Assembly (NCBI GenBank): GCA_050942555.1 | Contig: JBMNNN010000014.1 | Location: forward strand, 1-23,514 | Origin: JAAYXU01 sp050942555 | Lineage (GTDB): Bacteria > Bacillota > Clostridia > Christensenellales > UMGS416 | Direction: 5' to 3' | Length of the DNA stretch: 23,514 nucleotides | In this document: positions 1-7,819 of the stretch, piece after piece | Numbering within the stretch: the stretch's first letter is position 1 | How the letters are laid out: every line of letters begins with the position of its first letter | Translations under genes and position numbers: made by a program | The notes under the pieces: generated by a model | What the model was told of the DNA's origin: nothing | Seen by the model: the letters and a program-made list of their open reading frames with translations, nothing else | The model's database searches: none

Positions 1-1639
1 TGTCGCGCAGCGCGGTCAACTCCTCGTGCGTCGCCACCTGAACGCGCGCAAGCGTGCCAAAATGCTGCGCCAGGTCCGAGGCGATCTTTGCGCCCACGTT
101 CGGAATCCCCAGCCCGTACAGGAACCGCGCAAGCTCGGGCGTCCGCGACCGCTCGATGGCGGCGAGCAGGTTATCGGCCTTTTTTTCGCCAAATCCGGGA
201 AGCCCGACCAGCTTCTCCCGGTCGATCGCATACAGGTCCGCCAGATCGCGCATGCCGAGTTCCCGGTACAGAAGCTCCGCCGTCCGGTCGCTGAACGTCT
301 CGATGTCCAGCGCGGCGCGGGAGGCATAGTGCACGAGGCGCGCGATGAGCTGGGGCGGGCAGGCTAGCGCATTGGTGCACACGATGTGCGCGCCCTTCTC
401 ATGAAGCGGATGACCGCAGGCCGGGCAGGCGGCGGGCTTTTCGGGCTCCCGGGTTATAAGGGAAGGATCGTCCACGCTGCCCATGATCTCGGGAATCACG
501 TCGCCCGAGCGGCGTATCCAGACCCGGCAGCCCAGACGGATGCGCTTGCGGCAGATGTCGCCCCAGTTATTGAGCGTGGCCCGGCGCACCGTCGCACCGG
601 CCAGCTCCACCGGATCCAGCTCTGCAACCGGCGTCAGCTTGCCGCTGCGTCCCATCTGCCAGACGATGGTGCGCAGGATCGTCGTGATTTCCTCGGGCTC
701 GAACTTGTAGGCGACAGCCCACCGCGGGAATTTCTGCGTATAGCCCAGCGCTTCCCGCGTTTCAAAATCCGCGACCTTGATGACCACTCCGTCGATAAGC
801 CAGTCCAGCGTGCCGCGCACCGCGCTGACCGCCTCGATCTCCTCTATCAGCGGCTCGATCGCGTCGAAGACGCGGAAATACGGGCTGACCGGCAGCCGGT
901 TGTCGCGCAGGAAATTAAGCATCTGCTCCTGATCGCGCAGCGTCGCGCCCTCGATGTAGCCCACATTGTAGAAAAAGGCGTCCAGCTTCCGGGCCGCCGT
1001 CACGGCGGGGTTCAGATTGCGCAGCGCTCCTGCCGCGCCGTTGCGCGCGTTCTTGAGCGGCTCGGCGGCGGTTCTGTTGTATTCCTCGAGCACCGACAGG
1101 CGCATGAACCCCTCGCCCTGCACCTCCACGACGCCCCGGAAGGGGATTGTGAGCGGTACGGTACGTATGGTGCGCACCTGCGGCAGGATCGCTTCGCCGG
1201 TCACGCCGTCGCCCCGGGTCGCCGCGGCGGTCAGGTTTCCGTCTTCGTATGTCAGGTTGATGGTAAGCCCGTCCAGCTTGTACTCAAGACCGTAACGCAG
1301 CGGCGGAAGACTGCGCCCTTCGCGCTCAATAAGCGCCTCGCGCGCGCGCCGCACCCGCGCGTCCCAGGCCCGCAGCGCGTCGGCCGAGTGCACTTTGTCC
1401 ATGCTCCACAGCGGCGTGCGGTGCGTATGGCTGGCAAACGCCGCGATCGTCTCGCTCCCCACCCGCTGCGTCGGAGAATCAGGGAGCGTCACGCCCGTCG
1501 ACTGCTCCAGCGCCACCAGCTCGTCGTAGGCCCGGTCGTATTCGGCGTCGGACACGATCGGGTCGTCCAGCGTATAGTACGCGTAGGCCCATTCGTTGAG
1601 ACGGTCTACTAGCTCGCGCATCCTGGCCGCTTCGCTCAT
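1..1639 (-). CDS. ligA: NAD-dependent DNA ligase LigA (C-terminus cut by window edge)
   Basis: LigA seals nicks in duplex DNA during replication and repair, using NAD+ to form an enzyme-AMP intermediate. About 546 residues are visible; the gene runs off the left edge. In order: the N-terminal Ia domain (YYTLDDPIVSDAEYD near residue 21), the adenylation motif EYKLDGL with the nucleophile lysine at about residue 121, ATRGDGVTGE (about 140-149), the OB-fold region, a four-cysteine zinc finger (CPACG, then CTNALAC) and part of the helix-hairpin-helix domain (VGLPGFGEKKADNLL). The remaining HhH and the BRCT domain should lie outside the window. The ATG at 1639 has AAAGGAG a few bases upstream and lies 18 bp after the pcrA stop, so the two are almost certainly co-transcribed, as in many Firmicutes. 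Confidence 0.97.
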   Translation of the reverse strand, partial: MSEAARMRELVDRLNEWAYAYYTLDDPIVSDAEYDRAYDELVALEQSTGVTLPDSPTQRVGSETIAAFASHTHRTPLWSMDKVHSADALRAWDARVRRAREALIEREGRSLPPLRYGLEYKLDGLTINLTYEDGNLTAAATRGDGVTGEAILPQVRTIRTVPLTIPFRGVVEVQGEGFMRLSVLEEYNRTAAEPLKNARNGAAGALRNLNPAVTAARKLDAFFYNVGYIEGATLRDQEQMLNFLRDNRLPVSPYFRVFDAIEPLIEEIEAVSAVRGTLDWLIDGVVIKVADFETREALGYTQKFPRWAVAYKFEPEEITTILRTIVWQMGRSGKLTPVAELDPVELAGATVRRATLNNWGDICRKRIRLGCRVWIRRSGDVIPEIMGSVDDPSLITREPEKPAACPACGHPLHEKGAHIVCTNALACPPQLIARLVHYASRAALDIETFSDRTAELLYRELGMRDLADLYAIDREKLVGLPGFGEKKADNLLAAIERSRTPELARFLYGLGIPNVGAKIASDLAQHFGTLARVQVATHEELTALRD

Positions 1640-1657
1640 GGCTTTTCTCCTTTCGCG

Positions 1658-3898
1658 TTACACATCGCGGGTGAGCCCCGCGACGGCTTCTTTGAGCGTG
1701 CGGATACCCTGCCCCTCGAAGGCCACGGTTAGTTTCCGGTCGGCTCCCTCCCCCGCCTCGCTGATGACGACGCCTGATCCAAACGTCTTATGCCGCACGC
1801 GGTCGCCGGTACGGAATGATTCTCCGGCCGCAGCGGGCCGCAGGCGGGGCGCGGACGCGCCCTGCGGCTGGGAGCGAAGCACGGGCGTTCCCGGCGGCCG
1901 GGCGGGAGCGGCGGCGCGCGAAGCCGACGGACGCGCCGACGGGACGAACGGACGGTTTTTCCCCGTGAACCCCGAATCCACGCACGAGCGCGGCATCTCA
2001 CGCAGAAAGCGGGAAGGCATGTTGTTGTGCTGGGTTCCAAAGAGCAGCCGCTGCCTGCAGCATGTCAGATACAGCCTGTCCTTCGCGCGGGTGACAGCCA
2101 CATAGCACAGTCGCCGCTCCTCCTCCATTTCCGATTCGTCGTCGAACGCCCGCTGGTGAGGGAATATCCCCTCCTCCATCCCGACCACGAACACCGCGGG
2201 GAACTCCAGACCCTTGGCTGCGTGCATCGTCATCAGCGAAATCGCCCGCTGCCCTTCCCGCATCGCGTCCAGATCGGTCACGAGCGCCACGTTTTCGAGG
2301 AAATCCTCGAGCGTCGGCTCCTCGCGCCCCTCGGCAAACTCCTGCACCGCCGAAAGGAGCTCCGAGAGGTTCTGCAGCCTTCCCTCGGCCTCGTCGGTGT
2401 TCTGGTCGGCATACATGCTCCGGATCCCGGTTTCCTCGAGCGCCCACGCGACGAATTCGGGCAGCTTAAGCGCCTCGCGCTGCGCCCGGAGCCGCTCGAT
2501 GAGCCGCGCGAACTCGCGCACCTTCGCCCCCGGACGCGCTGAGAGCGTCTCCTCCAGCGCCGCGTCGTCGGAGAGAAGCGCCAGCACAGGTCTGCCGGTT
2601 GCGAGGGCCCGCTGCTTTAGTTTCTCCACCGTGGCCTCTCCGATACCCCGTCTGGGCGTATTGATGATCCGCTCCAGGCTGACCATATCCGACGGATTGA
2701 CCGTCAGCCGCAGGTAGGCGATGATGTCCTTGATCTCCGCCCGGTCGTAGAACCGGATGCCCCCATATATCCGGTAGGGTATGCCCCTGCGCATCAGCGC
2801 TTCCTCCAGAGAGCGCGACTGCGCGTTGAGGCGGTAGAGCACCGCGATATCGCCATAGCTGAGCTCCCGCGCGAGGCTTATGATCGTGTCGCACACGAAC
2901 CGCGCTTCGTCGCGCTCGGTGTTGGCGGTGTACAGCGTGACGCGTTCGCCGCCCCTGCGGTCGGTCCAGAGCCTTTTTTCCTTTCGCCCAACGTTGTGGG
3001 CGATGACGGCGTTGGCGGTGTCGAGTATGACCGACGTCGAGCGGTAGTTGCGCTCCAGCCTGATGACCTTCGCGTCGGGAAAATCCTTTTCGAAATTGAG
3101 TATGTTTTGTATATTCGCGCCGCGCCAGCCGTATATCGACTGGTCGTCGTCGCCCACCACGCACAGGTTCCGGTGCTGGGAGCTGAGCAGCTTGACGAGC
3201 TGGTACTGCGCCTCGTTCGTGTCCTGATACTCGTCCACATGGATGTAGCGGAACCGCCGCCTGTACTCGTCGAGCACATCGGGGCACGCCACGAACAGCT
3301 CCAGCGGGCGAACGAGCAGGTCATCGAAGTCGAGCGCGTTGTTTTCGCGCAGTATCTCGTCGTAACGCCGGTATACGGCTGCAATCTTCTCGCCGCGAAA
3401 ATCGGTTTTCATAAGCTCCCGGCCGTATTCGTCGGGCCCCATCAGATTGTTCTTCGCGCTGCTGATGAGGCTGCGCACCGTGCGGGGCGCATAATACCGG
3501 TCGCTCAGGTTCATCTCGGAAAGGCACTGCCTGATGACCCTGATGCTGTCGTCGTCGTCGTATATCGAAAACCACCGGGAGTATCCGGGCAGGCGCTCGA
3601 TGCTGCGGCGCAGCATCTGCACGCATGCCGCGTGGAAGGTGCTGACCCACATGCTCTCCACGCGCTCTCCCACCATCGCCGCGATCCGCTCGCGCATTTC
3701 CCGCGCGGCCTTGTTGGTAAACGTGATGGCCAGCATCTCCCAGGGCGCAGCCATCCGCTGCTCCAGTATGTAGGCAATGCGATGGGTCAGCGTACGGGTC
3801 TTGCCCGAACCCGCGCCGGCCAGTATGAGAAGCGGCCCCTGCGTAGTCAATACCGCCTGCCGCTGCATATCGTTAAGATTGCCGATATCAACTGCCAT
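1658..3898 (-). CDS. pcrA: UvrD/PcrA-type 3'-5' DNA helicase PcrA
   Basis: PcrA is a superfamily 1A helicase that unwinds DNA in repair, plasmid replication and transcription-coupled processes. The 746-residue length is normal. Visible motifs: Q motif LNDMQRQAV (8-16), Walker A GAGSGKT (28-34), motif Ia AITFTNKAA, Walker B VDEYQD (221-226), motif III VVGDDDQSIYGWRG (247-260), motif IV LERNYRST (281-288), motif V TMHAAKGLEF, motif VI YVAVTRAKDRLYLT. A low-complexity Pro/Ala/Arg linker follows, then a C-terminal Tudor-like segment (GDRVRHKTFGSGVV), which in the family contacts RNA polymerase. The ATG lies 5 bp after the stop of the yerC-like gene, with GGGGAG inside that gene's last codons as ribosome binding site. 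ligA follows after 18 bp. Confidence 0.97.
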   Translation of the reverse strand: MAVDIGNLNDMQRQAVLTTQGPLLILAGAGSGKTRTLTHRIAYILEQRMAAPWEMLAITFTNKAAREMRERIAAMVGERVESMWVSTFHAACVQMLRRSIERLPGYSRWFSIYDDDDSIRVIRQCLSEMNLSDRYYAPRTVRSLISSAKNNLMGPDEYGRELMKTDFRGEKIAAVYRRYDEILRENNALDFDDLLVRPLELFVACPDVLDEYRRRFRYIHVDEYQDTNEAQYQLVKLLSSQHRNLCVVGDDDQSIYGWRGANIQNILNFEKDFPDAKVIRLERNYRSTSVILDTANAVIAHNVGRKEKRLWTDRRGGERVTLYTANTERDEARFVCDTIISLARELSYGDIAVLYRLNAQSRSLEEALMRRGIPYRIYGGIRFYDRAEIKDIIAYLRLTVNPSDMVSLERIINTPRRGIGEATVEKLKQRALATGRPVLALLSDDAALEETLSARPGAKVREFARLIERLRAQREALKLPEFVAWALEETGIRSMYADQNTDEAEGRLQNLSELLSAVQEFAEGREEPTLEDFLENVALVTDLDAMREGQRAISLMTMHAAKGLEFPAVFVVGMEEGIFPHQRAFDDESEMEEERRLCYVAVTRAKDRLYLTCCRQRLLFGTQHNNMPSRFLREMPRSCVDSGFTGKNRPFVPSARPSASRAAAPARPPGTPVLRSQPQGASAPRLRPAAAGESFRTGDRVRHKTFGSGVVISEAGEGADRKLTVAFEGQGIRTLKEAVAGLTRDV

Positions 3899-3903
3899 TC
3901 CGC

Positions 3904-4206
3904 TTATTTCTCCCCGTCGTGCATCCTCGCCAGTATGGCCCTATATCCCCCGGCCCCGTAGAGGAGGCAGCGGTTGATGCGGCTGATGGTCGCGGTGCTG
4001 GCTCCGGTGCGGTCGACAATCTGCTGGTATGTCACCCGGTCGCGCAGCATCCGGGCCACCTGCAGGCGCTGCGCCATAGCCTGTATCTCATTGATCGTGC
4101 ACAGGTCCTCAAAAAAGCGATAGCAGTCCTCCTTGGTCTCAAGGCGGAGTATCGCATCGTAAAGGTAGCTGATATCCTGGCTGTCGATTACCGGTGTATA
4201 CTGCAT
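3904..4206 (-). CDS. yerC: TrpR-like protein of the YerC/YecD family
   Basis: Small (100 aa) helix-turn-helix protein of the TrpR-related YerC/YecD family; no ligand or regulon can be read from sequence. Residues in the second half (TYQQIVDRTGASTATISRIN) form a TrpR-type DNA-binding HTH, preceded by the family's LCTINEIQAMAQRLQVARML helix region. A longer frame opens at a GTG at 4248, but the ATG at 4206 has GGAGGAGG at ideal spacing, and a promoter at 4239-4267 lies downstream of that GTG, so 4206 is chosen. It is first in an operon with pcrA (5 bp gap) and ligA; in Bacillus subtilis yerC also sits close to pcrA-ligA, which supports the family call. Confidence 0.9.
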   Translation of the reverse strand: MQYTPVIDSQDISYLYDAILRLETKEDCYRFFEDLCTINEIQAMAQRLQVARMLRDRVTYQQIVDRTGASTATISRINRCLLYGAGGYRAILARMHDGEK

Positions 4207-4238
4207 AGCCCCGGCCCTCCTCCGGCGTTTTCGCTCAC

Positions 4239-4267
4239 ATTTTAGCACACTAAAGCGGATTTGGGAA
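4239..4267 (-). promoter_or_regulatory. Sigma-A-type promoter of yerC-pcrA-ligA
   Basis: Read on the minus strand: -35 TTCCCA (4262-4267, 4/6), 17-bp spacer, -10 TAAAAT (4239-4244, 5/6) with an extended TGC just before it. The predicted start lies about 25 bases before the yerC-like ATG and its GGAGGAGG site. Only one plausible promoter is seen before this operon. Confidence 0.6.
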
Positions 4268-4282
4268 GGAGGGGGCAGCGAT

Positions 4283-4432
4283 CTAGGAAGCCATCATCCT
4301 GTAAATAGACTCTATTTCCCTTTCGTTGCGGACAAATATATTTACGATATCAGGGTCAAAATCCGAATTCGCGCCATTTTTTATGATCTCAATGCTCTCC
4401 GCGTGGGAGCATGCTTTTTTATAATTCCTTTT
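4283..4432 (-). pseudogene. C-terminal remnant of an HD-GYP / HD-domain protein
   Basis: In one minus-strand frame 46 residues before the stop at 4283 read like the end of an HD-GYP domain: YKKACSHAESIEIIKNGAN, then SDFDPDIVNIFVRNEREIE. In that family the corresponding stretch is typically Y-K-x-A-F-S-H-E-x-A-V-x-I-I followed by x-F-D-P-D-V-V; such domains are cyclic-di-GMP phosphodiesterases, often fused to response-regulator receivers. The frame is blocked by TAA at 4433-4435 and has no start codon with a ribosome site, and the catalytic HD and GYP motifs are missing. It therefore looks like a decayed tail, not a gene. The similarity is judged by eye. Confidence 0.55.
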
Positions 4433-4596
4433 TTACCCCTGTAAAATCGAGAAATTTGTCAAATATTGCGCAACGAAAACCGTAATTGTTACCATAGCAA
4501 CTCCACTTCTGCGATACCCGTATTCATCTGTTAGCAGTAAAAAACATCCCTACAAGCCGGTACATATACACAGGGCAAAAAGTGATCACCTATGAT
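4433..4596. other. AT-rich intergenic stretch without a convincing gene
   Basis: This part is visibly richer in A and T than the genes on either side. The only start with a plausible ribosome site is an ATG at 4495 on the minus strand (GTGGAG six bases upstream), giving a 20-residue frame (MVTITVFVAQYLTNFSILQG) that ends at 4433. It resembles nothing recognised and may be chance. No terminator or repeat was seen. Confidence 0.4.
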
Positions 4597-4800
4597 TTAA
4601 CGCGAATCAATCTGCCACAGTTCTTTTAATCTTCTTACAGTAAAATCCCATTTATCTGACTTCGGGCGGCACACAGTATTTTGGTTGCCAAAGAAGCCAT
4701 GCTCTGAAGCAGCTTTGCTTTGAGGAACCGTTTTTCTCCGATTCACTTTTACAACATACTCTTCCTGTTCAGGGGCTGCTGTATGTCCGGTGGTTGCCAT
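4597..4800 (-). pseudogene. Orphan 67-residue ORF, probably a gene fragment
   Basis: The frame is protein-like in its second part (EHGFFGNQNTVCRPKSDKWD, then FTVRRLKELWQID), which looks like a conserved C-terminal tail, but I cannot assign it to a family. The ATG at 4800 has no ribosome binding site. It lies in the same frame as nrdG, directly after that gene's TAG stop (CTG CTG ATA CGG intervene), so readthrough would give a fusion, though NrdG is already full length. Base composition shifts from GC-rich to mixed around 4750-4800, which suggests a junction where a truncated foreign or decayed gene abuts nrdG. Confidence 0.4.
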
Positions 4801-4812
4801 CCGTATCAGCAG

Positions 4813-5502
4813 CTACCGCACGACGACCGTCCCCGCGTGGGGCGCGGCCGCGGCCGCCGCGGCTTTCAGCTCCGAAGGCGGATGCGGCGCTGCCAAAACG
4901 CGGAAACGATCCTCCGGCCGGAATACTTCGGGCGGGCGGTATGTCTGCAGCGCGTAGCGCGGTATGGGCGCGGCCTCGGCCGTCATCGTGGCGATATCGT
5001 CCACCGTAAGCTGCGGAACAAACGTGGTGCGCAGCTCGTACGCGACGCCCCGCTCGCGCAGGAGCGCCATCATGCGGCGAACGGGGCCGGGGTCGGCGGC
5101 TGCTCCGCACAGCTCGGGATAGCGCTCGAACGGCGCCTTATAGTCGAGCGCCACGAAGTCTATGAGTCCCTCGCGAAGCAGCGCATCGACGACCTCGGGA
5201 CGGCTGCCGTTCGTGTCCAGCTTGATCCGGTACGAAAGGGCGCGCGCCGCGCGGATAAATTCGGCAAGACCGGGCTGCAGCGTGGGCTCGCCGCCGGTAA
5301 CGACGACTGCCTCCAGGAGGCCCGCCCGCCGCCGCAGGAACGACATAACCTCCTCCACGGAAAGGAGCGGGGCATCTCCCGACAAGAGCGGTCGGTTGTG
5401 GCAGTAGAAACAGTCGTAATTGCAGCCGGGCGTGAACACGGCCGCCGCGATGTGGCCGGGAAAGTCTACAAGCGAACTTTTCACCAGCCCCGCGATGTTC
5501 AC
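4813..5502 (-). CDS. nrdG: Anaerobic ribonucleotide reductase-activating protein (radical SAM)
   Basis: This radical-SAM enzyme makes the glycyl radical on NrdD by reductive cleavage of S-adenosylmethionine. The iron-sulfur motif CNYDCFYC (Cys27, Cys31, Cys34) follows an N-terminus (NIAGLVKSSLVDFPGHIAA) typical of the NrdG2-type activases, and a TGGEPTLQ glycine-rich SAM motif is present. Length 229 residues fits that subfamily, which is longer than the short E. coli NrdG. The start is a GTG overlapping the nrdD stop by four bases (GTGA), indicating translational coupling, so activase and reductase are made together. The stop is TAG at 4813-4815. A 7-bp inverted repeat (4775-4781 with 4807-4813) covers the stop but lacks a T run. 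Confidence 0.95.
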   Translation of the reverse strand: MNIAGLVKSSLVDFPGHIAAAVFTPGCNYDCFYCHNRPLLSGDAPLLSVEEVMSFLRRRAGLLEAVVVTGGEPTLQPGLAEFIRAARALSYRIKLDTNGSRPEVVDALLREGLIDFVALDYKAPFERYPELCGAAADPGPVRRMMALLRERGVAYELRTTFVPQLTVDDIATMTAEAAPIPRYALQTYRPPEVFRPEDRFRVLAAPHPPSELKAAAAAAAPHAGTVVVR

Positions 5503-7604
5503 CGGATCGCTTCCCGCGCCGCCGGCTCGTCGATCACGAACTTCCTGCGCTGGCGGTACTCCTCCCGCTTCCCCCTGTTATAGTTCTGTACCGGCCGCAG
5601 ATACCCGGTGATGCGCGACCATACCTCGGCGGGCTTGCCGCACTCGGGGCACGTGAAGTGTTCGCCCGCGATATAACCGTGGTCGCTGCATATGGAGAAC
5701 GTGGGCGTAAGCGATATATAGGGCAGCTTGTAGCGGGTGAACACCGTGCGGATGAGCTTCTTGGCGACATCGATGTCCTCGATGCGCTCGCCAAGATAGA
5801 GGTGCAGCACCGTGCCGCCCGTATACAGGCTCTGCAGCTCGTCCTGCAGGTCCAGCGTCTCGAATATGTCGTCGGTAAATCCGACCGGCAGCTGGGAGGA
5901 ATTCGTATAATAGGGCGCCTCCTCACCGGCGGTGATGATATCGGGATAGCGCTTGCGATCCAGCTCCGCCAGCCGGTAGCAGCACCCCTCGGCGGGCGAG
6001 GCCTCCAGATTGTAGAAGTTTCCGGTCTCCTCCTGTATCTCTAGGAGCACGCTGCGCATGTACTCGAGTATCTCGATGGAGAAAGCCTGTCCCTCGCGGG
6101 TGGTCAGGTCTTTACCCAGGAAATTGAGCGCGGCCTCGTTCATGCCGATGATTCCGATCGTATTGAAATGGTTGTGCCAGTACCGGCCGGTGCGGGCCTT
6201 GATGTCGCGCAGATAGTGCGCCGAATACGGATAGAGGCCCTTCTCGGTCTGGTCCTCGACGATCTTGCGCTTGATCTCCAGGCTGGTCTTTCCCAGATGC
6301 ATGAGCCGCCAGAGCCGCGCCTTGAATTCGCTCTTCGACCTGGACAGGTAGCCGATGCGCGGCAGATTGATCGTATATACGCCGATGGAGCCCGTCATCG
6401 GATTCGAGCCGAACAGCCCGCCGCCCCTTTTGCGCAGCTCGGTCGTGTCGATGCGCAGCCTGCAGCACATCGATACCGCATCCTCGGGCGAAAGATCCGA
6501 GTTTATATAGTTCGAGAAATATGGGATCCCGTATTTGCATGTGATCCTCATGAAATCGTTGACGACTTCGCTGTCCCAGTTGAAGTCGCGGGTCACGTTG
6601 ATGGTCGGGATCGGGAACGTGAATACACGGCCCTTTGCGTCGCCTGCGAGCATCACGTCGCAGAACGCGCGGTTGAATATATCCATCTCGGCCTGGAAAT
6701 CGCCGTAGGTATCGTCCATGTATTGCCCGCCGCATATGACCGGCTGGTCGCGAAGCGTCGCGGGAACCTGAATGTCGAACGTCAGATTGGAAAAAGGGCA
6801 CTGGAAGCCCACGCGGGTGGGAACGTTGATATTAAATATGAATTCCTGCAGCGTCTGGCGTACCTGTTCGTATGTCATCCTGTCGTAGCGTATGAACGGC
6901 GCGCAGTATGTGTCGATCGAGCTCCATGCCTGCGCGCCTGCCGTTTCGCCCTGCGTCGTGAACGTGGAGTTGACGATCTGGCCGAGGAACGAGCGAAGGT
7001 GCTTCGCGGGGCTGGACTCGACCTTGCCGGGCACGCCGCCGAAGCCCTCCAAAAGCAACTGGCGCAGGTCCCATCCCGCGCAGTAGGGGCCGAAGAACCC
7101 GAGATCATGCAGGTGGCAGTCGCCGCTTACATGCGCCTCGCGCACCTCGTCGGGGTATATTTCGTGCAGCCAGTACTGCTTGGTAAATATCTCGCGGATG
7201 TAGTTGTTAAGGCCGTTGATCGAGCGCTGGGTGTTGGCGTTCTCCTGCACGAGCCAGTCCCGATCCTGCAGATAGTCCGAGAACATATTGATTGTCGCGC
7301 CGATGAGCGCGTTCATCTCCCGCGCGCTCTTGCGCTTTTCGCGGTAGAGAATATAGGCCTTCGCGGTACGCGCGTGCCCGTTCTCGATGAGCACCTTCTC
7401 GACGATGTCCTGTATCTGCTCGACCTCTGCGATGCCGTCGCGAAACTGAAGCTGTGCGATATCCACCACCTGGCGGGTCAGCTCCTCGGCCCGGGACCAG
7501 TCGTCCCCGCCCACGGCATTGGCGGCCTTGAATATGGCCCACGTGATTTTTTCTCTCCGAAAATCCTCGATGCTCCCGTTTCTCTTTCGTATGCGCTCCA
7601 GCAT
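5499..7604 (-). CDS. nrdD: Anaerobic (class III) ribonucleoside-triphosphate reductase
   Basis: NrdD reduces ribonucleoside triphosphates to deoxynucleotides under anaerobic conditions with a glycyl radical. The product is 701 residues. The N-terminus (MLERIRKRNGSIEDFRREKI) starts an ATP-cone allosteric domain (about 1-95). The catalytic barrel includes HVSGDCHLHDLGF and the cysteine segment MCCRLRIDTTELRKRGGG. The C-terminus carries a zinc site (CSDHGY and CPECGK) and the radical glycine in SRITGYL at about residue 667, followed by RPVQNYNRGKREEY as in the family. A frame opening at 7664 would add 20 residues, but the ATG at 7604 has AGAGGAGG correctly spaced. nrdG overlaps by four bases downstream. 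Confidence 0.97.
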   Translation of the reverse strand: MLERIRKRNGSIEDFRREKITWAIFKAANAVGGDDWSRAEELTRQVVDIAQLQFRDGIAEVEQIQDIVEKVLIENGHARTAKAYILYREKRKSAREMNALIGATINMFSDYLQDRDWLVQENANTQRSINGLNNYIREIFTKQYWLHEIYPDEVREAHVSGDCHLHDLGFFGPYCAGWDLRQLLLEGFGGVPGKVESSPAKHLRSFLGQIVNSTFTTQGETAGAQAWSSIDTYCAPFIRYDRMTYEQVRQTLQEFIFNINVPTRVGFQCPFSNLTFDIQVPATLRDQPVICGGQYMDDTYGDFQAEMDIFNRAFCDVMLAGDAKGRVFTFPIPTINVTRDFNWDSEVVNDFMRITCKYGIPYFSNYINSDLSPEDAVSMCCRLRIDTTELRKRGGGLFGSNPMTGSIGVYTINLPRIGYLSRSKSEFKARLWRLMHLGKTSLEIKRKIVEDQTEKGLYPYSAHYLRDIKARTGRYWHNHFNTIGIIGMNEAALNFLGKDLTTREGQAFSIEILEYMRSVLLEIQEETGNFYNLEASPAEGCCYRLAELDRKRYPDIITAGEEAPYYTNSSQLPVGFTDDIFETLDLQDELQSLYTGGTVLHLYLGERIEDIDVAKKLIRTVFTRYKLPYISLTPTFSICSDHGYIAGEHFTCPECGKPAEVWSRITGYLRPVQNYNRGKREEYRQRRKFVIDEPAAREAIR

Positions 7605-7635
7605 GAATATCCTCCTCTTGCCGCATCTGACTGAT

Positions 7636-7660
7636 GTAGCCGGGCTTATGCCCGGCCTAC
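7636..7660 (-). promoter_or_regulatory. Strong hairpin in the nrdD 5' leader
   Basis: The stretch reads GTAG-CCGGGC-TTAT-GCCCGG-C-CTAC on the plus strand: a 10-bp stem with one bulged base and a four-base loop. It falls between the predicted transcription start (about 7672) and the nrdD ribosome site, so it would fold in the mRNA leader. It could stabilise the message, control translation, or be a REP-like palindrome; no second copy was noticed in this window. Confidence 0.6.
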
Positions 7661-7678
7661 ACAAGGACTGGTATGATC

Positions 7679-7707
7679 ATTATAGCGCATATGCAATATT
7701 TTGTATA
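7679..7707 (-). promoter_or_regulatory. Sigma-A-type promoter of nrdD-nrdG
   Basis: On the minus strand: -35 TATACA (7702-7707, 4/6), 17-bp spacer, -10 TATAAT (7679-7684, perfect). The start would be near 7672, giving a leader of roughly 68 bases containing the hairpin at 7636-7660. The spacer and -35 region are AT-rich (CAAAATATTGCATATGC), but no clear pair of NrdR boxes was identified. Confidence 0.6.
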
Positions 7708-7796
7708 GACCGGGAACATGAAAACGAACATTTTCTCAATAATCTGATAATAGATTCGGAAAAACGCGCGAGACGGGTAAACGATGCGCAGCGGTA

Positions 7797-7819
7797 CGGC
7801 GGGACGACTCATCCCGCCG
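7797..7819 (-). terminator. Hairpin at the end of lepB, terminator-like
   Basis: An 8-bp GC-rich inverted repeat (CGGCGGGA at 7797-7804 pairs with TCCCGCCG at 7812-7819) straddles the lepB stop codon, which lies in the loop. No run of T follows on the minus strand, so it is not a classical intrinsic terminator, but its position at the operon end suggests a role in termination or 3'-end protection. Confidence 0.4.

Noticed and set aside
386..1612. Long plus-strand ORF (408 codons) across ligA
   Set aside because: Antisense shadow of ligA: the minus-strand frame has the complete ligase motifs, while this frame is Arg/His/Ala-rich and has no domains. Other long opposite-strand frames (inside pcrA, nrdD, lepB, thiI and the metabolic genes) were rejected for the same reason.
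4775..4813. 7-bp inverted repeat GCTGCTG/CAGCAGC around the nrdG stop as a terminator
   Set aside because: The loop is about 25 bases and no T run follows; too weak to call.
7660..7760. NrdR boxes upstream of nrdD
   Set aside because: The AT-rich sequence partly resembles the pattern, but two properly spaced boxes could not be made out.
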